From: Leguminivora glycinivorella
Taxonomy: Eukaryota > Arthropoda > Insecta > Lepidoptera > Tortricidae
DNA length: 64,000 nucleotides
Assembly: GCF_023078275.1 (NCBI RefSeq)
Contig: NC_062990.1
Span: 2,125,501-2,189,500 of the forward strand
Direction: 5' to 3'
The notes below the pieces were generated by a model. It was not told the DNA's origin. It saw only the letters and a list, made by a program, of their open reading frames with translations, and ran no database searches. Shown piece by piece: positions 58,801 through 64,000 of the stretch (position 1 is its first letter; every line of letters starts with the position of its first letter). Made by a program: the position numbers and the translations under genes.

Positions 58801-60090
58801 CAGTTCTGTGCTGCCTTATTATCATTGCAAGTGACGTTCAGTGTAATGTTTTAATAACAGAAATTTCCTTAATAATTAATGTACTTACTTCTAACATTTG
58901 CACATACCTATACGCTTAAATATGTACCTACTATAAAGGTCGTTTCCAAAATTAACAAAAAGAGCCTTCAGAAAATTTGATTTGTCCTGAAATATGGATC
59001 AAATCGCCAATAATAAGATAAGGGTTACCCATCGGTTAACCTGTCGTATGTGGCCTGTAAATTTTTATCATTAAAAAAGTGAATTTGACATTTAAAACAA
59101 TAGATTAAAATTCCCACGCACGCATCAGTGTCTAAGCACGCGAGGGGTTAAGAAACTTAAGATTGAGGTACAAGGCGTCCTAATCTAATGGATGTAGTAA
59201 CCCTATTGGACATTGGATTCGACTAGTTATAGCAGAAATTTACCATTTATCCGTCAATATTTTTAGTTTAAAACACAGTGAGCCATGTAAAGTCCTTATA
59301 CCTACTGACAAATAAGCTCGCCACCAGCGCCACAGGAGCCAGGTACTTCAATCGTCTAACCATACAGAAAAGGATCAGCGGTATCGTTATTATCAAGATG
59401 TATATCCGGATGCTGAGGTCCTGGTCTTTCATTTCTGGGAAGGCTCCTTCTAGACCCTGTAAAGATAAAAGTTTTTGAAGAATTTTGACGGAACTCAATC
59501 ATAATTCATACCTCTATACTTATATGCCAAAGACCTGCTGAATGGGGAGCTTTGGCATAGCATAATAAAGAGTACTATAATACAGTATGGCCACTCCTGC
59601 TCCCGTTACCTCTCAGTCACCGCCTGTCAAGAGACCAGTCAACCTGTCTTATCTCACTCATACAAGTATGGTACGCGTCCACCTACACGAGCTTAGACTG
59701 TGTGCGCAGGAACGCGCTTCTTTCATACCATCGCCATTGTCCTAGATGTGACTTTGGTGCATAAAATAATGACCTCAGTCAAGATCCTCAGCCACGAGGA
59801 ACTAAGGAAGAAGAGATAAATATCTACAGCTGTTTACAATCGGATATACTTTACTGAAAGCATTGCCAAACTTGACAATCATGTCTATCGACAGATGCAA
59901 TTTAAAATGGATTTTCATAGGCATTTTGAGGGTTATACCCCTTCAACATAATTTACTGAGGAAGAATGTGGTATGTGGTTTAAAAGTACCTTATATATTA
60001 TTTACCTGTTTTAGTGTTCGTGCAATGATCAGCTCAAAAATACAACACGTCCCGCACATTTCTATGAATAAACACACATCTACTGAGTAT
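52800..60090 (-). CDS. SLC36/PAT-type amino acid transporter, C-terminal 8 exons
   Basis: Multi-pass membrane transporter of the proton-coupled amino acid (SLC36, AAAP) family. Exons in gene order: 60090-60006, 59456-59306, 58220-58023, 56147-56042, 55587-55474, 54637-54538, 53733-53612, 52884-52800. Phases join throughout. Diagnostic features: helix plus LKYLAP after IRIYILIITIPLILF, GVTITLPLENNM (the PAT GxxxPLENEM-type motif), GLLGYWGYGED, and a final helix RNICIMIFGGVVC. About 310 residues are present; the family is usually 450-500, so the first helices lie to the right of the window or beyond the 61-64 kb transposon. The donor of the seventh exon is weak. Substrate unknown. Confidence 0.82.
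53350..53586 (+). mobile_element. Non-autonomous Helitron beside a transporter exon
   Basis: Same family (TATAAATGGGAAAGTGTG, CGGCAAAACGGAGCGATG), ending CTAG at 53583-53586 before T. Its end is 26 bp from the inferred donor of a PAT exon. Confidence 0.72.
53612..53733 (-). CDS. PAT transporter exon: LGAVICSWVCFIFPAIIDG
   Basis: Acceptor ATTTCAG. Reads LGAVICSWVCFIFPAIIDG, LVTYRDYRSVSFLNPPTSC. The only GT in the phase needed by the last exon is a weak GTTCGT at 53611, so the 3' border is uncertain. Read-through gives a stop 8 codons later. A Helitron ends at 53586, 26 bp away. Confidence 0.65.
54538..54637 (-). CDS. PAT transporter exon: REIWERFYKAINV helix
   Basis: Acceptor TTTTTCAG and donor GTAAGT. 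Reads KREIWERFYKAINVILISC, VSVACPDINLMMSF. Corresponds to the segment before the CPDIN-like turn of PAT proteins. Confidence 0.8.
54715..54805 (-). pseudogene. Non-LTR retrotransposon fragment
   Basis: Minus strand GGCTCGTTGGGTGGACGACA and following match the 57690-57832 fragment. Too short to translate reliably. Confidence 0.45.
54886..55245 (+). repeat. SINE-like repeat, family A
   Basis: Begins GCGCTGGTGGCCAACCGGTT; B-box GGTTCGAATCCC. Body has GCGAAATGTCATTTGATATT, ATCGTGAGGAAACCG and the GAGGATGATG end. Lies in a transporter intron. Confidence 0.72.
55322..55440. mobile_element. MITE with CTTATTCATAA ends
   Basis: Left CTTATTCATAAGCGTTTACT, right GATGACGTTTATGAATAAGG, inner ATAAAGTTAATTTGTCCCTT mirrored. 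A decayed relative is at 50270-50390. Confidence 0.65.
55474..55587 (-). CDS. PAT transporter exon: hydrophobic helix, Tyr-rich end
   Basis: Acceptor TATTCAG and donor GTAAAT. Reads STVVLQFILVVMMASIFTLN, CWLCFRIIWYYIGKRHR. One transmembrane helix. Phase fits both sides. Confidence 0.78.
55737..55985 (-). repeat. Repeat family F, reversed
   Basis: Starts TTTTTAACCCCCGACGCAAA, then (GTCT)n, then ATCGTAGCTCCCGAACAGGT. Just right of a fragment of the family C SINE leader. Confidence 0.65.
56042..56147 (-). CDS. PAT transporter exon: GLLGYWGYGED
   Basis: Acceptor GTTCCAG and donor GTAAGA. Reads GMSLVVTMVAAIGLLGYWGY, GEDCETPITIHLPLF. Matches the GFFGYxxYGD...ITLNLP region of PAT proteins. Confidence 0.85.
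56226..56387. mobile_element. MITE with AAGCTGAGTTTAGAC ends
   Basis: Left AAGCTGAGTTTAGACCAGCA, right TGCTCGTCTAAACTCAGCTT; inner AAGTTATTGCTGCAAGTTT mirrored. Confidence 0.75.
57014..57190 (+). repeat. SINE-like repeat, family B, joined to another repeat
   Basis: Typical family B head and middle, then switching at about 57200 to a different dispersed repeat (TTTACATCAGGCGGGCCGTA). Confidence 0.68.
57690..57832 (+). pseudogene. Non-LTR retrotransposon fragment
   Basis: Reads LARWVDDIRKIAGQSGHFWM in one frame, like the WxDDI...AG...W..AQ segment near the end of RTE-type ORF2 proteins. Broken by shifts. A related stretch is at 54715-54805 on the minus strand. Confidence 0.5.
57833..57979. 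mobile_element. Palindromic MITE, second copy
   Basis: Same arms and centre (GGAGCGAGACACAGCGATGG) as 49474-49617. Confidence 0.75.
58023..58220 (-). CDS. PAT transporter exon: GVTITLPLENNM
   Basis: Acceptor TTTCCAG and donor GTACGT. Reads IACATTIYSLTSIEDL, RFLGTCIYSVQGVTITLPLE, NNMRSPHHFSTVSQF. Contains the conserved LPLEN motif of the family. Confidence 0.88.
58236..58360 (-). repeat. Dispersed repeat family I, reversed, in a transporter intron
   Basis: TTTACTACGTCGGTTGCAAA, CATACGGCCCGCCTGATGTA. A short palindrome TTTTGCTGTG...CACAGCAAAA follows at 58367-58396. Confidence 0.65.
59306..59456 (-). CDS. PAT transporter exon: IRIYILI...LKYLAP
   Basis: Acceptor TTTACAG and donor GTAGGT. Reads GLEGAFPEMKDQDLSIRIY, a hydrophobic helix, RRLKYLAPVALVASLFV. 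Highly typical of PAT proteins. Confidence 0.85.
59555..59745 (-). repeat. Dispersed repeat family K, reversed
   Basis: ATAATAAAGAGTACTATAAT, GGCCACTCCTGCTCCCGTTA, GGAACGCGCTTCTTTCATAC. Confidence 0.6.
60006..60090 (-). CDS. PAT transporter exon: helix ending IIARTLKQ
   Basis: Acceptor TTTTCAG and donor GTAAAT. Reads YSVDVCLFIEMCGTCCIFEL then IIARTLKQ, like the PAT YxVDxxL...LKQ segment. Needs two bases from an upstream exon not found in the window. Confidence 0.75.
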
Positions 60091-60151
60091 CTGAAAACAT
60101 ATTAAAAAAAACGAGAATTGTTATCACTTGTACCAATGTTATTTCACAATG

Positions 60152-60262
60152 TACCTCTACCAATGAGTATTTCAGAACTTATGTGTGAAATATCATATGA
60201 TATTCGTCAGTCGCTTTTCGGAGAAAGAAAACATCGTGAGGAAACCTAACTAATTCCAATAT
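60152..60262 (+). repeat. SINE-like repeat, family A, fragment
   Basis: ACCAATGAGTATTTCAGAACTTATG then TGTGAAATATCATATGATAT and ATCGTGAGGAAACCTAAC. The tRNA-like head is missing. Confidence 0.55.
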
Positions 60263-60982
60263 AAGGGTCATACCCAAACGCATGTTCGGACCAAAAAAAA
60301 AAAAAGAATTGCGCACTGGATCTTGTTATATTTTTTTATGCATTGTACAGTATCTAGTGTACAATATTGATTACTCAGATATAAAACAAAACAAAATTAA
60401 TACCTGAAAAAAAAAACAAATTGGTGGTAAAAGTCCCATCTGTGGGCTGTTCAGATTCTTGGATAACAAGTTCAACGTATCACAGTTTTAAAATTTATAG
60501 CGTAACAAATTAGTGTGGTTTGTGTAATAATTATGTTCATTAACGAAATTGAATTTTCCGATTCATTTGCTCCAAAATTTGTAATCCTCTTGACATGAGA
60601 GGCAATAAACGTAGGGTTATACGGTTGAACGACTACTCTGTGGACCTTAAAAATCCAACCAAAATCACTAAAATAATAAAAACTTCCATAAACAACGGAG
60701 TATTATACTGGCAACACTTTCAAGCTGTCAGTCGCCATTTTGAATGTCGTGAGTTACAGTGCGAGAATTGTGCTCCCGACCTTTTTGATAAATAGTTAGT
60801 CCAAATGTCAGATATCGGTGCATCTTTTCTGTGATTTGTGTATATCGGTAAGTAAATATTTCAATATTTATTAAATATGCCTTAAGAATAGCTCAGAAGG
60901 GCTATTTTGCATAACCGAATCGGCTTGGCTTCTAACCTCAAAACACATGCGTCAAATGATATTTTTTGTATTAAAAAAACCC

Positions 60983-61277
60983 TTCTGTGGAAATCTTTTC
61001 TGTGGTATGCTGAATTTGTCACTTCTGTGGACACGGATCTCTCGCGTGGAATTGGTCCACCCCAGAGACCTATGTCCACAGAACGGTTTTTTAATTTAAA
61101 ATAACGGAAGTTATCTTTCCTGTGGTCAATACTTTACAGGGTGTGTGCATCACAACTGACGTTTTTATCTCACAATGACATAAAAAATAAGGCACCGTTC
61201 AATTTAAATATGAGTCCATTCGGAAAAATTAGTACTTAAAACACTTTATGCCCTTTGCTTTAGATATGTCCACAGGA
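60983..61277 (+). repeat. Cluster of six TTCTGTGG-like motifs
   Basis: TTCTGTGG at 60983, 60998 and 61023, CCACAGAA at 61076, TTCCTGTGG at 61117 and CCACAGGA at 61270. Both orientations occur in about 300 bp upstream of the transposase-like gene. They resemble subterminal transposase-binding repeats (inference). Confidence 0.6.
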
Positions 61278-61546
61278 GAGACACAAACCTATATCTGTGT
61301 ATGACCTAAATATTTATTTCTAATATATTATGGCGTGGAAGTTTAATGAGAATGTTTGTGGATTCGAGTTATTGCTTTCGTTATCATGTTTTCGTGGTGC
61401 AAACATAAGTCCATTTTAATAATTAATAATATAAAAAATCACTTTATTATAACTTCTTCGTTCACGCTAATTTTGATAATAATCGTGCAAAATGGTGCTT
61501 GTTTGGGGCTTATTGGCATGAAGATATTGTTGTTTTTTCAGTTAGA

Positions 61547-63916
61547 ATGCCAAGAAGCAGAAGAACTGTACAGTTGAGCGAAGAAGAGAAGAAAAAACGT
61601 AGGCGTGAACAAAAAAAAATGAGTATGCGCAGAAGCCGTGCGAAATTAGATACAGCCGCTATTGAAGACAGGCGTAGGAAAGATAGGGAGAGATACCAAA
61701 AAAAAAAAGAGGAAGGACTAGTGAAATCAATTAAGGACTTTACCCCAAGAGAACAGAGGAAGATTCGAAAAGTGTGGCGGGAAAAATCTAAGATAAGGCG
61801 TGAGAAGGCAAAATTAACAAAACGGACGGAGGAAATATTAAGAGAAGAAACACCTTCATCCAGTCCGAGTACATCGTTTTCACGAATAGCTGTAGGAAGG
61901 AAGGTCAGCGCACGAAATAGACGCCTATTAAAAGCTAAAAATATGCGTCTGTCAAAAAGATTGGATGGTCTTGAGAAAAAATTGGTTAAATATAGGATGC
62001 GTTTATTAAGACTAAAAAGGAAGAAAGATGATAAGACTGAAAATCGAAGGGAGGCAATACGAAAGCAAATTACAGAATTCTTACTTGACGATGAAAATAG
62101 TAGATTAACAGCTGGGAAAAAGGAAACCATTACGCGAAGACAAGTGAAAAAGCAAATACGACTTTTGAATGATTCACTCTTTAACCTTCATAAGACGTTT
62201 CTCAACAAAACGGGAGTAATCGTATCATATGAAACTTTTCGACGATGTCGTCCATTTTGGGTCGTTTTACCTAAAGCGGCTTCAAGAAACACTTGTTTGT
62301 GTGCTCTTCACGCGAATAATGATTTTATTGCACAAGCTTTACATAAAGCAAAAATATTGCCTTATTCATCAGCCACTGATGTTGCTAAATCACTTTGCTG
62401 CAATAAAATTCTTAGTGTATCTTGTTTAGAACGAAAATGCTTACAATGCCGCTCAAAGGATATTGATATTGATAGCACTGATTTAAGTGACACAATTATT
62501 TACCAAAGATGGATTACAAAAAATGTTACGGTGACTACTAGGGGTCAAGAAAAACAGTGTAAGAAAACAATAAAAGAAACTGTAAGAACAACCCAACGAT
62601 TGCTAATACAAGTTTTTCGATCGAATTTACCCAAATTCATGCAACATTTAGCCAATATTATCAACCAGTTTAAAGCTGTTCGCTTCATAAAACATAATAT
62701 GTCACCCTCAGAAGGATTACTTCATATCGACTTCTCAGAAAACTACGGATGCAAATATGGGGAAGAAGTTCAGTCAGCACATTTTGGCGGATCCAAAGCT
62801 CAACTTTCCCTGCACACATGTGTTTATTATTCAAGCGACTCTCACCCTCCGGAGAACCGAGTAAAAGCAACATCATTTTGTACTGTGTCTGAAAATTTGA
62901 GACATGACCCAGTCCTCATCTGCGCTCATCTTAAGCCCGTAATAGAGAAAATGAAATCCTTGACGCCAGCCTTATCCTTCCTGCATATATTAAGTGATGG
63001 ACCATCCACCCAATACAGAAATAAAACTATGTTCTTTATGATCGCCAAATATATAAGTAAAATTTCTCAAGCTGACACTATTATTTGGCACTTTAGTGAG
63101 GCAGGCCATGGCAAGGGGGCACCTGATGGCGTTGGTGGGTGCATCAAACGCGTATGTGATAATGCAGTCGCAAATGGCAAGGACATCACAGGAATCGACG
63201 GTTTCTTTGAATGCCTGAAACATAATATTAAAAATATAAATATTATTCGGATTGATGACGAGTTTGTTGATGAAATTCAACAATTAGCAGCAGCTTGTAA
63301 ACTGCGACCTTTCAGAGGAACATTTCAGATACATCAAATTGCGTGGAGCAAAATAAAACCAGATTTACTTCAGGCTAGGAGATTAAGTTGTATAACTTGT
63401 CCAGCTTATGTTGAATGTCCGCATTATAAACTAGGACAGATCATTATGCCAAGTGTCACAAGTTTGAGAACTCAATCAACAAGAGCCCATTCTGAGCAAC
63501 TTAATTATGTACCAGATCTTTCGAATTCAGCTGCATCTAGTCCTGTCCGTTACAGTTTTGACTCTACCGGTCATGTGTCTTCTGGCCATTCATATCCTCC
63601 TAGGCCAGCTTCTTCTAATTCAGATCCTCCTAGGCCAGCGTCTTCTAATTCAAATCCTCCTAGCCCAGCTTCTTCTAATTCAGATCCTCCTAGGCCAACT
63701 CCTAGTCCCCTAACGCCTGACGCTTCGACTGTCACTGGACCTAGAACGCCCCCAACACCAGAGCCTCCAACACATATACCTGAACCTCTTACACCTAGGA
63801 AGAGACCTTATTTTCGTAATACATTCTGCGATGACTCTGATTTGGCCCCAAAAAAGATAAAAAAAAACATTGCAACATTGAACATTGATGACGACAGTGA
63901 TGAAGATATTTTTTGA
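61547..63916 (+). CDS. Transposase-like protein, 789 residues, superfamily not assigned
   Basis: Single long frame from ATG at 61547 (MPRSRRTVQLSEEEKKKRRR) to TGA. A TTTTTTCAG acceptor ends at 61541, so a 5' UTR intron is likely. Residues about 10-200 are extremely basic with coiled-coil character. A Cys/His-rich part follows (CLCALHAN, LCCNKILS, CLERKCLQC). The core has HIDFSENYGCKYGEE, LSDGPSTQYRNK and FSEAGHGKGAPDGVGG, with Asp, Asp and Glu in an order like a DDE/D transposase (inference). Near the end are CITCPAYVECPHY and Pro/Ser repeats (PPRPASSNSD), then an acidic tail. Inverted repeats flank it. I do not recognise the superfamily with certainty; a domesticated gene is the alternative. 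Confidence 0.65.
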   Translation: MPRSRRTVQLSEEEKKKRRREQKKMSMRRSRAKLDTAAIEDRRRKDRERYQKKKEEGLVKSIKDFTPREQRKIRKVWREKSKIRREKAKLTKRTEEILREETPSSSPSTSFSRIAVGRKVSARNRRLLKAKNMRLSKRLDGLEKKLVKYRMRLLRLKRKKDDKTENRREAIRKQITEFLLDDENSRLTAGKKETITRRQVKKQIRLLNDSLFNLHKTFLNKTGVIVSYETFRRCRPFWVVLPKAASRNTCLCALHANNDFIAQALHKAKILPYSSATDVAKSLCCNKILSVSCLERKCLQCRSKDIDIDSTDLSDTIIYQRWITKNVTVTTRGQEKQCKKTIKETVRTTQRLLIQVFRSNLPKFMQHLANIINQFKAVRFIKHNMSPSEGLLHIDFSENYGCKYGEEVQSAHFGGSKAQLSLHTCVYYSSDSHPPENRVKATSFCTVSENLRHDPVLICAHLKPVIEKMKSLTPALSFLHILSDGPSTQYRNKTMFFMIAKYISKISQADTIIWHFSEAGHGKGAPDGVGGCIKRVCDNAVANGKDITGIDGFFECLKHNIKNINIIRIDDEFVDEIQQLAAACKLRPFRGTFQIHQIAWSKIKPDLLQARRLSCITCPAYVECPHYKLGQIIMPSVTSLRTQSTRAHSEQLNYVPDLSNSAASSPVRYSFDSTGHVSSGHSYPPRPASSNSDPPRPASSNSNPPSPASSNSDPPRPTPSPLTPDASTVTGPRTPPTPEPPTHIPEPLTPRKRPYFRNTFCDDSDLAPKKIKKNIATLNIDDDSDEDIF

Positions 63917-63939
63917 TTAAATATCAGAATATTAAATCA

Positions 63940-63945
63940 ATAAAT
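63940..63945 (+). terminator. Polyadenylation signal of the transposase-like gene
   Basis: AATAAA 24 bases after the stop codon, followed by a short CATT-rich stretch inside the right inverted-repeat end. Confidence 0.5.
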
Positions 63946-64000
63946 ATCATCATTCACGTTCACGTTATAAAACTAAACGAATTCAGTTTGACCACAGGAA

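Larger units (their letters stand above)
61117..64000 (+). mobile_element. Probable DNA transposon carrying the transposase-like gene
   Basis: TTCCTGTGGTCAA at 61117-61129 recurs inverted at 63988-64000, the last 13 bases of the window. It flanks one long gene with possible DDE residues. The true outer ends may lie further out: related TTCTGTGG motifs continue left to 60983, and the right end is cut by the window. No target duplication can be checked. Confidence 0.55.

Noticed and set aside
60595..60795. Short plus-strand frame (MRGNKRRVIRLNDYS...)
   Set aside because: No known domain and no splice support linking it to the transposase-like gene, though it lies 200 bp left of the TTCTGTGG cluster. 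Could be chance.
61510..62130. 206-codon open frame on the minus strand
   Set aside because: Antisense shadow of the Lys/Arg-rich coiled-coil part of the transposase-like gene; it is Phe/Leu/Ser-rich as expected.

Overview
The window looks like a chromosomal segment from a moth or butterfly. The clues are small coding exons in an AT-rich, intron-heavy background, an insect-type ryanodine receptor, and a dense mix of repeats typical of Lepidoptera: Helitron ends, several tRNA-derived SINE-like families, fold-back MITEs and BEL/Pao retroelements. No database search was possible, so family names rest on recognised motifs.

Layout: (1) 73-45756, plus strand: 18 phase-consistent exons encode the last 837 residues of a ryanodine receptor (RyR), from the cytoplasmic region before the channel through S1-S6, the selectivity filter and the C-terminal zinc site, with a stop at 45754-45756. 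Its introns hold nearly all the repeats, including two BEL/Pao elements on the minus strand (18380-22876 and 26062-32473), a hAT-like element with an 8-bp target duplication, Helitrons and nested fold-back elements. The pore/S6 exon (40380-40536) is followed by a tandem array of partial copies. (2) 49684-51661, minus: a two-exon F-box protein gene of about 414 residues. (3) 52800-60090, minus: eight exons of an SLC36/PAT-type amino acid transporter; its first exons lie beyond the right edge. (4) About 61117 to beyond 64000, plus: a transposase-like gene (789 residues) flanked by a 13-bp inverted repeat and a cluster of TTCTGTGG-like motifs, probably a DNA transposon sitting in or near the transporter gene.

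The three host genes do not form an obvious functional unit. The most unusual signals are the partial duplication of the RyR S6 exon together with an S6 helix that departs from the usual RyR sequence, a BEL/Pao copy that lost protease and most of the reverse transcriptase but keeps open frames on both sides of the deletion, and the transposase-like gene at the right edge.
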